Source of the DNA: Actinomyces sp. ICM47
Lineage (GTDB): Bacteria; Actinomycetota; Actinomycetes; Actinomycetales; Actinomycetaceae
DNA: 10,840 nt
Direction: 5' to 3'
Assembly: GCF_000278725.1 (NCBI RefSeq)
Contig: NZ_ALCA01000031.1
Span: 1-10,840 of the forward strand
Made by a program: the position numbers and the translations under genes. Under the pieces are notes generated by a model, which made no database searches, was not told where the DNA came from, and saw only the letters and a list, made by a program, of their open reading frames with translations. Every line of letters begins with the position of its first letter. Positions within the stretch are counted from its first letter, which is position 1. Below are positions 1 to 6,209 of this stretch, piece by piece.

Positions 1-14
1 CGCCGTCCGCGCCG

Positions 15-29
15 CGAGCCTTCGGCTCG
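15..29. other. Small GC hairpin at window edge
   Basis: CGAGCC and GGCTCG pair around a 3-nt TTC loop, with further partly paired GC-rich flanks. It could be the terminator of a gene outside the window or just GC-rich intergenic structure. No T-tract is visible on either strand, so no function is assigned. Confidence 0.3.
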
Positions 30-47
30 GCGCGTCGTCTCGAAGCC

Positions 48-61
48 CGGCCAGGCCCTGC
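48..61. repeat. Dispersed repeat motif, copy 1
   Basis: The 14-mer CGGCCAGGCCCTGC occurs here and again at 192-205. A one-mismatch version lies at 10800-10813, near the other end of the window. The adjoining CTGCAGGCCCCGCG (58-71) is found exactly, in inverse orientation, at 10749-10762. This suggests a small dispersed GC-rich repeat family in this genome. Confidence 0.4.
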
Positions 62-65
62 AGGC

Positions 66-256
66 CCCGCGGCGACCTCCACTTGGACGGTTGTGAGAGA
101 CAGTCAGACCCGCGGCGACCTCCACTTGGACGGTTTTGAAAAACAGTCAGAACCCGCGGCATCCTCCACTTGGACGGTCGATCTCAAAGACCGGCCAGGC
201 CCTGCCGACACCCCGGCACTGTAGGCCTCGCGGCGTCCTCTACGTAGACGGTTGAG
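66..256. repeat. Tandem ~43-bp intergenic repeats
   Basis: Three near-identical units begin with CCCGCGG at 66, 109 and 153 (periods 43 and 44 bp) and share the core CTCCACTTGGACGGT. The first two also share a tail ending in ACAGTCAGA. A fourth, diverged unit lies at 226-256 (TCCTCTACGTAGACGGTT). Between units 3 and 4 sits a copy of the dispersed CGGCCAG motif. The core holds the near-palindrome TCCACTTGGA. No open reading frame here looks like a gene. Units are tandem with no conserved repeat/unique-spacer pattern, so this is not a CRISPR. Function is unknown: a dispersed intergenic repeat or a protein-binding cluster are both possible. Confidence 0.7.
192..209. repeat. Dispersed repeat motif, copy 2
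   Basis: CGGCCAGGCCCTGCCGAC here matches CGGCCAGTCCCTGCCGAC at 10800-10817 with one mismatch. Both copies are followed by a C-run, GG and ACT, so the likeness extends over about 27 bp. The right-hand copy is inside an open reading frame, while this one is intergenic. Confidence 0.4.
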
Positions 257-307
257 ATACCGACCGATGACGTAGGATCCAACACGGCTCGTTCTCGGAG
301 ACACGAA

Positions 308-339
308 GGGCCCGGGAGGACAGCAGTCCTCCCGGGCCC
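308..339 (-). terminator. Strong hairpin terminator of the ddl operon
   Basis: A perfect 14-bp stem (308-321 with 326-339) with a 4-nt AGCA loop lies 28 bp beyond the stop codon of the D-Ala-D-Ala ligase gene. There is only a weak T-rich run after it on the minus strand, as is common for GC-rich actinobacterial terminators. It may also stop transcription arriving from the left. Confidence 0.75.
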
Positions 340-366
340 GGTGCGTCCCGCAGGAGAGTGGTGTCG

Positions 367-1404
367 CTACTCGCCCTCGACGGGGGCGTCAGCGGAGTGT
401 TCTGACTCCTCCGACGAATCGGCCGACTCGGCAGCATCATCCGCTGCCCCATCAGCCACGCGACCACCCGCCACGAAATCAACGATGTCGGCGCACAACT
501 GCGCGAACGACGAATCCTCGAGCGCATCCGCCGCCTGGGGGAGGAGCGACGTATCCGTCATACCAGGCGCAACATTGGCGTCAATAAACCAGCACGTCCC
601 ATCCTCATCCACCACAAAATCCATGCGCGACAAGTCCCGCAGACCCAGCGTCGTGTGCGCCTCAACAGCTGCGGCCTGCATGTCAGCCAAGGCCTCGGGA
701 GAGAAACGCGCCGGAACGAAGTACTCCGACTCATCCGTCGTGTACCGCGCATCGTAATCGTAACGGCCATCATCCGTCGCAATCTCAACCGGGGGCAGAG
801 CCACCGGCCCACCCTCCAGATCCACGACCGACACGGCCACATCGCGGCCCTCGATACGCTGCTCAACCATCAGACGCTGACCGTACGCAAACGCATCCAC
901 CATCGAACGACGCAACTGCTTCGCATCATGCGCCGTCGAAATACCCAGCGCCGAACCGCCATCCGTCGGCTTAATGACAACCGGGAACGACACCGACCCC
1001 TCCAGCGCAGACAGCACATTCGACGCGCCCAGCTGGCGGAAAATCGCCTGCGGCAGTGTCACCCAACCCGGCGTCGCCAGCCCCGCCGAACCCAGTAGAG
1101 CCTTCGCCGTCGGCTTATTCGACGCCAACATCGACTGCACCGACGACGAACCCACAAAGGGAATCCCCACCGATTCCAGGAACGACTGCAACGAGCCGTC
1201 CTCGCCAATCGACCCATGCACGAGAGGCCAAATCACGTCAGGAGCGAACGACTCGATCGCCCCCGCCAGCGACGCATCCACATCCGAAATGACAACCTCG
1301 TAGCCGGCCTGCGCCAGAATATTCGCGACGCGACGACCCGAACGCACCGACACATCACGCTCATGCGTCAACCCGCCCGAAATAATCAGAACCTTCGTAG
1401 CCAT
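367..1404 (-). CDS. ddl: D-alanine--D-alanine ligase
   Basis: A 345-aa ATP-grasp enzyme expected to join two D-alanines with ATP in the cytoplasm, making the dipeptide end of the peptidoglycan precursor. Family motifs appear in order: GG-x3-ERDVS with Glu15, HG-x2-GEDG at 63-70, Lys97, the ATP-binding IKP at 144-146, the glycine-rich GGSALG loop at 149-154, IEGRD at 184-188, PVEI at 205-208 and the omega-loop YDYDARY at 215-221. The metal ligands Asp262, Asp275 and Asn277 sit in RMDF and IDANVAPGMT. The omega-loop tyrosine fits D-Ala rather than D-lactate ligases. The start is ATG 1404, which has AAGGAG 10 nt upstream; the frame stays open to a TTG at 1425 but without support. It follows the aminotransferase by 23 bp and probably shares its transcript. 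An acidic Ala/Asp/Glu/Ser tail of about 30 residues (from ~316) exceeds the catalytic fold. Whether this is the cell's only Ddl cannot be told. Confidence 0.92.
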   Translation of the reverse strand: MATKVLIISGGLTHERDVSVRSGRRVANILAQAGYEVVISDVDASLAGAIESFAPDVIWPLVHGSIGEDGSLQSFLESVGIPFVGSSSVQSMLASNKPTAKALLGSAGLATPGWVTLPQAIFRQLGASNVLSALEGSVSFPVVIKPTDGGSALGISTAHDAKQLRRSMVDAFAYGQRLMVEQRIEGRDVAVSVVDLEGGPVALPPVEIATDDGRYDYDARYTTDESEYFVPARFSPEALADMQAAAVEAHTTLGLRDLSRMDFVVDEDGTCWFIDANVAPGMTDTSLLPQAADALEDSSFAQLCADIVDFVAGGRVADGAADDAAESADSSEESEHSADAPVEGE

Positions 1405-1427
1405 AGTGTTGTTACTCCTTCGCAACC

Positions 1428-2756
1428 TTAACGAGCCGACCCAGCCCCGGCCTCGTCCGTTGAAGCCGTGCCGAACATGTCAACCATTTCCTTCTCAGCG
1501 TTGACGACCGTCGAGAGGCGGCGCACGCCCTCGCGGATTCTTTCCGGGGTGGGGTAGCAGAACGACAAGCGCATGTGATTCGACCCCTGCCCGTCGTAGA
1601 AGAACGCCGTACCCGACACGTAAGCGACCTGGGCGCGCACCGCGCGCGGCAGCATCGCCTTCGCATCCAGACCCTCGGGCAGCGTCACCCACGTGTAGAA
1701 GCCACCGTCCGGCACTGTCCACGAGCACGACGGCATGAACTCCTCAAGCGCCGTCAGCATCGCGTGAGCGCGCTCCGCGTACATCGAGCGGAACGTCTTC
1801 ACCTGCCCGTACCAGTCGTAGCTGCCCAAATAATCCGCGATCGCCATCTGACCCACCATCGACGGGCACAGGATCGCCGACTCGAGAGCCAGCACCAGCT
1901 TCGCGCGGATCGCGTGCGGCGCGTACGCCCAGCCGATGCGGAAGCCCGGCGCGAACATCTTCGAGAACGAACCCAGGTACACGACCCCCTCCGGGCTGTA
2001 CGAGGCGATGGCCGGCAGGGGATCACTGTGGAAGCCGAGCAGGCCATACGGGTTGTCTTCGACGATGAGGACGTGCTCGCGCAGGCAGATCTCCGCGATG
2101 ATCGGGCGGCGCTCCGCCGACAGCGTCACGCCCGCCGGGTTGTGGTAGTTCGGGATGATGTAGATGAACTTGATCGTCCGACCCGACGCCCGCACGTTGC
2201 GGATTGTCTCAGCCAAGGCCTCGGGAATGATGCCGTGCTCATCCATCGGCACGTGCACGACGTCCGCCTGGCGCGCGCGGAACACGCCGAGCGCGCCCAC
2301 GTACGAGGGGGCCTCCGCGAGGATGACGTCGCCCGGGTTCACGAAGAGTTCGGTGACGAGGTCGAGTGCCTGCTGGCTGCCCGTCGTCACCACGACGTCG
2401 TCCGGGTCGGCACCGACGATACCGTCGTAGCTCATGACCTCCGTGATGTGCTCGCGCAGGACCTCCCAGCCCTGGCCGTTGCCGTACTGCATGGCCTGCG
2501 CGCCGTGGTTGCGGATCAGCTTTTCCGCGGACGCCGCGAGCTTATCGAGGGGGAGGTCCTTCAGGTTCGGCATGCCGCCTGCGAGGGAGACGACCTCGGG
2601 ACGGGAGACGACCGAGAAGAGGGCGCGGATCTCGGATGCGCGCAGGTTCAGGGCTTGGTCCGCGTAGACGTCGTACCAGGGGTCGAGGCGGTTGCCCTGC
2701 GTGCGCGACGAGCCGGACGAGGCCGGGGTCGCTCCGTGTGTTGAAGGCTGAGTCAA
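1428..2756 (-). CDS. PLP-dependent class I/II aminotransferase
   Basis: A 442-aa fold-type I PLP enzyme, expected to be a cytoplasmic transaminase, probably of the LysN/2-aminoadipate (MocR-like without HTH) branch. The exact substrate is unknown. Visible landmarks are the N-terminal SLAGGMP (57-63), TTGSQQALDL (124-133), the aromatic AEAPSY (147-152), NPAG (206-209), EDNPYG with the PLP-nitrogen Asp234, SFSKMFAPGFRIGW with Schiff-base Lys266, and the carboxylate-binding Arg396 in HMRLSF. The frame is open much further upstream, through the parS site. I place the start at TTG 2756 because AAAGGA lies 9 nt upstream and the first ~25 residues are the low-complexity leader usual before LDPWYDVYADQA. 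GTG codons farther upstream cannot be excluded. It is the first gene of a leftward pair with ddl. By recollection, such a pair is found near parAB in Actinomyces-type chromosomes, which fits the nearby parS sites. Confidence 0.88.
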   Translation of the reverse strand: MTQPSTHGATPASSGSSRTQGNRLDPWYDVYADQALNLRASEIRALFSVVSRPEVVSLAGGMPNLKDLPLDKLAASAEKLIRNHGAQAMQYGNGQGWEVLREHITEVMSYDGIVGADPDDVVVTTGSQQALDLVTELFVNPGDVILAEAPSYVGALGVFRARQADVVHVPMDEHGIIPEALAETIRNVRASGRTIKFIYIIPNYHNPAGVTLSAERRPIIAEICLREHVLIVEDNPYGLLGFHSDPLPAIASYSPEGVVYLGSFSKMFAPGFRIGWAYAPHAIRAKLVLALESAILCPSMVGQMAIADYLGSYDWYGQVKTFRSMYAERAHAMLTALEEFMPSCSWTVPDGGFYTWVTLPEGLDAKAMLPRAVRAQVAYVSGTAFFYDGQGSNHMRLSFCYPTPERIREGVRRLSTVVNAEKEMVDMFGTASTDEAGAGSAR

Positions 2757-2798
2757 TGGGTGCCATCCTTTGCGTGGAGTCGCGTTATGCGTATAGGT

Positions 2799-2813
2799 AA
2801 AGTGTGCCACTTT
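2799..2813. promoter_or_regulatory. Inverted repeat upstream of the aminotransferase
   Basis: AAAGTG-TGC-CACTTT is a perfect 6-3-6 inverted repeat, 43 bp before the proposed aminotransferase start and next to an AT-rich stretch (TATACGCATAA on the minus strand) that may hold a -10 element. It could be an operator. No regulator is suggested by the sequence. Confidence 0.3.
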
Positions 2814-2852
2814 CCTGGCTGCGCGGGGCGACGAGGCCCGGGTGGCGGTCAC

Positions 2853-3290
2853 ATGTTTCACGTGAAACACTGTCGGTGGCGCGGCCGGTGTTCCGGGTGC
2901 CGCGTGGGTCTGGCCGGGGGCGTGGGTGGTCCGGGCACTGGTAGTGGTCGCGTGGACGCGATCGGGTACCGGCCCGGGGAGTTGCACGTGGGGGAATGCA
3001 AGGGCGGTACCAGCGCCAAGATCGGGACCTACGAGGTTGATGGGGTCAAGGTTGAGCAGGGGTCGGCTGCCTACGTGGGGGATCGCCTGGCCACGGACGT
3101 GGATTTTCATCAGAAGATGCGTGAGAACCCCGAGTTGTGGGAGGCCATTAAGGACGGGCGCATCACGGTGCATTCCGACATCGCGATTGCCCGCAGTGGG
3201 AACGCAGGGAAAATAGACTTTAAGACCGTGCCGATTGAGCTGGACCCAGCCCACATCGCCCGCATCGACCAGGCCATCAAGGGCTACTAA
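2853..3290 (+). pseudogene. Orphan nuclease-type toxin C-terminal domain
   Basis: This looks like the C-terminal toxin module of a polymorphic toxin, cut off from its secretion and repeat parts. From ATG 2853 it would be 145 aa, but that ATG overlaps the parS site and has no ribosome binding site, and the first ~30 residues look like translated non-coding DNA. The frame is open back to a GTG at 2760. From about residue 28 it reads GPGTGSGRVDAIGY, then GELHVGECKGG. Asp35 and Glu48-Cys-Lys50 form a D-x12-ExK arrangement typical of PD-(D/E)XK restriction-fold nucleases. No signal peptide or export domain is seen. Its stop codon overlaps the AGGAGG of the next gene, which starts 9 bp later, so the last part forms a cassette with that gene. 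It may be a silent donor for recombination or a small intact effector with an unrecognised start. The nuclease assignment rests on motif reading only. Confidence 0.6.
2854..2869. promoter_or_regulatory. parS: parS site (ParB binding), left
   Basis: TGTTTCACGTGAAACA is a perfect 16-bp palindrome identical to the bacterial parS consensus bound by ParB in chromosome segregation. Such sites cluster around the replication origin. It lies between the aminotransferase and the toxin remnant; the remnant's frame happens to run through it. Confidence 0.92.
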
Positions 3291-3299
3291 AGGAGGATC

Positions 3300-3818
3300 A
3301 TGTCGTTCGAGTTCACTGTTCTGCCGGATGAGCGTTTCATCGAGATCCTCGAGGCCTGGGTGGACTCACCCTGGCCCAAAACCACCGAAGACGGCTACGC
3401 GCTGCGCGACCACTTCGGATGGAAGCCAGATTATAGAGAACCGGCGCTGTTTACCTCTGATGTGCGCCCTCGGGAATCTTCCTCCTACTTCACAGCGCAC
3501 GATGGGAAAATCAAGTCTTTCAAACTTCCGGTTACCGATATTGCGCCTGAGGAGGCTTGGGGGTATTCGTTGGAGCCGGCGAAGGGGATTTATCGGCATT
3601 TCTGTGAGATTTTGACGCGCCGGTATGGGAAGGCGAAGCAGAGTAGTAGTAAGAAGGAGCGTTATCGTTCTACTTTTGTTACCCCGCAGGGCGTGGGCGT
3701 GAGTGTGGGCGGCAATGATGCTCTGGTCAGCTGCATTGTTGAGTCTCCTGAGGAGATGTTTATTGCCAGTGAATACCAGCGTCTTGTTGCCAAGGGGTAC
3801 ATCTCAGAGGACGAATAA
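3300..3818 (+). CDS. Putative immunity protein, array copy 1
   Basis: A 172-aa soluble protein without signal peptide or membrane segment, the first of four tandem paralogues. I do not recognise the family securely; it may belong to DUF6301-like actinobacterial proteins, which is memory only. Shared features are the start MSFEFTVL, a VDSPWPKTTEDGYALRD block (21-37), GW at 40-41, FTSD (51-54), TDIAPEEA (79-86), IYRHFC-x2-L (97-104), GVGVSVGG (131-138) and the end AKGYISEDE. Residues 42-78 vary between copies. The start is fixed by AGGAGG 4 nt before the ATG. It directly follows the toxin remnant, whose stop overlaps this ribosome binding site, so it is the natural partner to neutralise that toxin in the cytoplasm. 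The immunity role is inference from position, small size and multiplication. Codon use is less GC-biased than in the flanking genes, fitting horizontal origin. Confidence 0.72.
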   Translation: MSFEFTVLPDERFIEILEAWVDSPWPKTTEDGYALRDHFGWKPDYREPALFTSDVRPRESSSYFTAHDGKIKSFKLPVTDIAPEEAWGYSLEPAKGIYRHFCEILTRRYGKAKQSSSKKERYRSTFVTPQGVGVSVGGNDALVSCIVESPEEMFIASEYQRLVAKGYISEDE

Positions 3819-4000
3819 CCACGGCTGAGTACAGCTGGCCAAGGGCTTGCTGCGGGTGTGTGCTGCCGGATCTTGTCTGGCCTACGGGGTTGTTGCTGGG
3901 GCTGGTAGGTTTGGTGGTGTCGGGCGGTGTGGGATGGTTATGACTCGTCCTGTGTGCTGTCGGCGTCGGCCAGGCCATCAAGGGCTACTAAAGGAGCATC
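3819..4000 (+). repeat. Spacer with toxin 3'-end remnant before copy 2
   Basis: The last ~42 bases match the junction between the toxin remnant and copy 1: CAGGCCATCAAGGGCTACTA (3971-3990), then AAGGAG and ATCATG. In frame this is QAIKGY-stop, the toxin's last residues, with no toxin body before it. The rest of the spacer is GT-rich and partly resembles the later spacers. No complete gene is seen in it. Confidence 0.75.
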
Positions 4001-4519
4001 ATGTCGTTCGAGTTCACTGTTCTGCCGGATGAGCGTTTCATCGAGATTCTGGAGGCCTGAGTGGACTCACCCTGGCCCAAAACCACCGAAGACGGCTACG
4101 CGCTGCGCGACCGTTTCGGATGGAAGCCAGATTATAGAGAGCCGGCGTTGTTTACCTCTGACGTGCGCCCTCATGAGTCTTCCTCGTATTTCACTGCGCG
4201 CGATGGGAAGATCAAGTCTCTCAAAATACCTGTTACTGATATTGCGCCGGAGGAGGCTCGGGGGGATTCGTTGAAGGATGCTCTGGTGATTTATCGGCAT
4301 TTTTGCGACATTCTGAAGAGCCGGTACGGTAAGCCCAAGCAGCGTAGGAACAAGGGGGGTTACTATCGTTCGACGTATGTTACTTCGCGCGGTGTCGGCA
4401 TCAGTATTGGTGGCAATCGGTCACTCGTTGACTGCTACATTAAGTCTCCTGAGGAGATGTTTATTGAGAGCGAGTATGCGCGCTTGGTCGCCAAGGGGTA
4501 TATCTCAGAGGACGAGTAG
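4001..4519 (+). pseudogene. Putative immunity gene copy 2, nonsense at codon 20
   Basis: This is full length compared with its paralogues (173 codons including stop), but codon 20, TGG in the other copies, is TGA (4058-4060). The N-terminal half up to TDIAPEEA is almost identical to copy 1 (shared DYREPALFTSD, DGKIKS). The C-terminal half switches to the copy 3 type (ALVIYRHFCDILKSRYGKP, NKGGYYRST, GVGISIGGNRSLVDC). The remaining 152 codons are intact and could be translated from the GTG at 4061 directly after the TGA: a GGAGG (4051-4055) created by a local difference from copy 1 lies 5 nt before it. So the gene is either freshly inactivated or makes a protein lacking the first 20 residues. 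Confidence 0.75.
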
Positions 4520-4692
4520 TACCGGAGAGTAGTCGCGGTGGCCGGGTGCGGCTGTTCTTGGTTTTGCTGCGGGGGTTCGCTGGTCTTGGGGTTGCTGTCG
4601 GGGCTGGTTGTGAGTCATCCTGTCCGTGGGTCCGTGGGTCCGTGGGTGTTGTCGGCGTCGACGAGGCCATCAAGGGCTACTAGAGGAGGATC
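4520..4692 (+). repeat. Spacer with toxin 3'-end remnant before copy 3
   Basis: This is homologous to the spacer before copy 4 over most of its length (GTGGCCGGG, GCTGCGGGGGTTCGCTGG, GTGAGTCATCCTGTCCGTG). It holds three tandem GTCCGTGG octamers at 4622-4645 where the other spacer has two degenerate ones. It ends with GAGGCCATCAAGGGCTAC, TAG and AGGAGG before the next ATG, again keeping the toxin's AIKGY-stop. The frame before AIKGY is open in this copy for a short way but is interrupted in the sister spacer, so it is not taken as coding. Confidence 0.75.
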
Positions 4693-5211
4693 ATGTCTTT
4701 TGAGTTCACTGTGTTGTCTGATGATCGTTTCATCGAGATTCTCGTTGCGTGGGTGGACTCACCCTGGCCCAAAACCACCGAAGACGGCTACGCCCTACGT
4801 GACCAGTTCGGATGGATACCCAAGGAGGATAAACCGAGTTTGTTTACTTCCGATATTCAACCTCATGAGCTTTCGTCTAGCTTTAGCTGTCGACAGGGAG
4901 TTCTATATTCATTTAATTTTCTCATTACTGATATTGCGCCTGAGGAGGCTCGTGGGGATTCGCTGGAGGATGCTCTGGTGATTTATCGGCATTTTTGCGA
5001 CATTCTGAAGAGCCGGTACGGTAAGCCTACGCAGCGTAGGAACAAGGGGGGTTACTATCGTTCGACGAATGTTACTTCCCGCGGTGTCGGCATCAGTATT
5101 GGTGGCAATCGGTCACTCGTTGACTGCTACATTAAGTCTCCTGAGGAGATGTTTATCGTCGGCGAGTACCAGCGTCTGGTTGCGAAGGGGTATATCTCGG
5201 AGGACGAGTAG
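4693..5211 (+). CDS. Putative immunity protein, array copy 3
   Basis: A 172-aa paralogue with an intact frame and AGGAGG 4 nt before the ATG. It keeps the N-terminal block with VDSPWPKTTEDGYALRD, GW, FTSD, TDIAPEEA and the AKGYISEDE end. Its central segment is its own (IPKEDKPSLFTSDIQPHELS, then CRQGVLYSFNF), unlike copies 1 and 2. Its second half is nearly identical to copy 2, with a few differences near residues 112-125 and at the end (VGEYQRLVAKGY instead of ESEYARLVAKGY). No export signal or membrane segment is visible. By position it is a spare immunity gene without its own toxin, perhaps active against toxins of competing strains. Function is inferred from context only. Confidence 0.7.
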   Translation: MSFEFTVLSDDRFIEILVAWVDSPWPKTTEDGYALRDQFGWIPKEDKPSLFTSDIQPHELSSSFSCRQGVLYSFNFLITDIAPEEARGDSLEDALVIYRHFCDILKSRYGKPTQRRNKGGYYRSTNVTSRGVGISIGGNRSLVDCYIKSPEEMFIVGEYQRLVAKGYISEDE

Positions 5212-5363
5212 TTGCGGTGGCCGGGCGCGGCTGTTCTCGATTTTGCTGCGGGGGTTCGCTGGCCTTGGGGTTGCTGCCGGTGGTGGTTGTGAGTCATCCT
5301 GTCCGTGAATCCGTGAGTGTTGTCGGCGCCGACCTGGCTATCAAGGGCTACTAAAGGAGGATC
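5212..5363 (+). repeat. Spacer with toxin 3'-end remnant before copy 4
   Basis: This is a sister of the spacer before copy 3, somewhat shorter. It ends with GGCTATCAAGGGCTACTA (5336-5353), then AGGAGG and ATCATG: the AIKGY-stop signature and ribosome binding site are kept although the bases before them have diverged from the toxin. Confidence 0.72.
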
Positions 5364-5882
5364 ATGTCGTTTGAGTTCACTGTTTTGTCCGATGAGCGTT
5401 TCATCCAGATTCTCGATGCGTGGGTGGATTCACCCTGGCCCAAAATCGCCGAAGACGGCTACGCCCTACGCGACCGCTTCGGATGGACACAGAAGGAAGG
5501 GAAGCCCAACGTCTTTACTTCTGACGTTCACCCAATAGGGTTTCCTTGTTACTTCACCAAAGGGAGTGGCTCGATCGGAACGTTCAGTTTTTTGATCACT
5601 GATATTGCGCCTGAGGAGGCTTGGGGGTATTCGTTGGAGCCGGCGAAGGTGATTTATCGGCACTTCTGTGAGATTTTGACGCGCCGGTATGGGAAGCCCA
5701 AGCGTCGTAGTAGTAGGGGGGAGCGTTATCGTTCTACTTTTGTTACTCCGCAGGGTGTGGGCGTGAGTGTGGGCGGCAATGATGCTCTGGTCAGCTGCAT
5801 TATTGAGTCTCCTGAGCAGATGTTTATCGCGAGCGAATACCAGCGTCTTGCTGCCAAGGGGTATATCTCGGAGGACGAGTAG
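5364..5882 (+). CDS. Putative immunity protein, array copy 4
   Basis: A 172-aa paralogue, intact, with AGGAGG 4 nt before the ATG. The first 40 residues follow the family (small changes such as IQILDAW and WPKIAEDGYALRD). The centre is unique (TQKEGKPNVFTSDVHPIGFP, then KGSGSIGTFSF). The second half matches copy 1 rather than its neighbour copy 3 (SLEPAKVIYRHFCEILTRRYGKP, ERYRSTFVTPQGVGVSVGG, NDALVSC). The alternation A-B-B-A of second halves along the array is best explained by recombination between copies. No membrane or secretion signal is seen. It closes the array; the right parS site lies 46 bp after its stop. The immunity role is inferred, not shown. Confidence 0.7.
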   Translation: MSFEFTVLSDERFIQILDAWVDSPWPKIAEDGYALRDRFGWTQKEGKPNVFTSDVHPIGFPCYFTKGSGSIGTFSFLITDIAPEEAWGYSLEPAKVIYRHFCEILTRRYGKPKRRSSRGERYRSTFVTPQGVGVSVGGNDALVSCIIESPEQMFIASEYQRLAAKGYISEDE

Positions 5883-5883
5883 C

Positions 5884-5897
5884 CACGGCTAGCCGTG
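5884..5897. other. 14-bp palindrome after the array
   Basis: CACGGCT-AGCCGTG is a perfect palindrome directly after the stop of copy 4. With no loop and no T-tract it is a poor terminator, though it could fold in RNA. A related CCACGGCT also follows the stop of copy 1. Confidence 0.35.
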
Positions 5898-5928
5898 ACT
5901 GGTCTCAACCGGGGGCGCGAACGCGGAT

Positions 5929-5944
5929 TGTTTCACGTGAAACA
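5929..5944. promoter_or_regulatory. parS: parS site (ParB binding), right
   Basis: This is the same 16-bp TGTTTCACGTGAAACA palindrome as the left site. Here the symmetry extends outward to 24 bp (5925-5948). Two exact parS sites 3.1 kb apart are strong evidence for an origin-proximal segregation region. Confidence 0.92.
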
Positions 5945-5948
5945 ATCC

Positions 5949-6140
5949 CGGCTCTTCGCCTCAGTGCAGACGCAGATAGGGCTAGGAAGTGGCCGACGTG
6001 TCGATAGGTGAACTAGCTACTGACGGCGACGAAGCCGAAGGAGAGTGAGCGGATCCGCCCGATGGACTTGCCCGTCATGGGGGAGTAGGGAAGTCGTCAG
6101 GAAAGGTCTGTCCGTAGCTTTCGGGAGTGTTGTCACGACT
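5949..6140. other. Intergenic stretch, no gene seen
   Basis: I see no convincing open reading frame, RNA gene or mobile-element end here. It may be the remnant of something lost, or the 3' flank of the leftward small transcription unit. Its composition is close to the genome average of the window. Confidence 0.4.
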
Positions 6141-6149
6141 AGATACAAA

Positions 6150-6179
6150 AAGTCCGCAGCCCAAGGGGTCTGCGGACTT
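6150..6179 (-). terminator. Intrinsic terminator of the small leftward unit
   Basis: A perfect 10-bp stem AAGTCCGCAG/CTGCGGACTT with a 10-nt loop. On the minus strand it is followed by a T-run (TTTTTG), the classical rho-independent form. It lies about 30 bp after the stop of the 32-aa ORF. A second small hairpin (GAATTCC/GGAATTC, within 6184-6206) precedes it. Confidence 0.82.
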
Positions 6180-6209
6180 GCGTGGAATTCCGGCGTGGCT
6201 GGAATTCGC

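Noticed and set aside
66..256. CRISPR array
   Set aside because: Units are directly tandem with repeat-like spacers of varying length, only three good copies, and no cas genes in view.
1575..2744. Long plus-strand open frame opposite the aminotransferase
   Set aside because: It is very rich in Arg, His and Val with no domain pattern, typical of the antisense frame of a GC-rich gene.
2757..3254. Upstream extension of the aminotransferase frame to 608 aa
   Set aside because: The extra 166 residues run antisense through the toxin remnant and the parS palindrome, look like translated non-coding DNA, and are not part of any aminotransferase. The TTG at 2756 with AAAGGA is a better start.
4538..4692. 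Coding sequence in the spacer before copy 3
   Set aside because: The frame joining AIKGY is short and is broken by a stop in the sister spacer before copy 4; the similarity is at DNA level.
5949..6140. Possible structured RNA (RNase P, tmRNA or similar)
   Set aside because: I looked for known RNase P, tmRNA and tRNA signature segments and saw none. No strong long-range pairing is apparent by eye.
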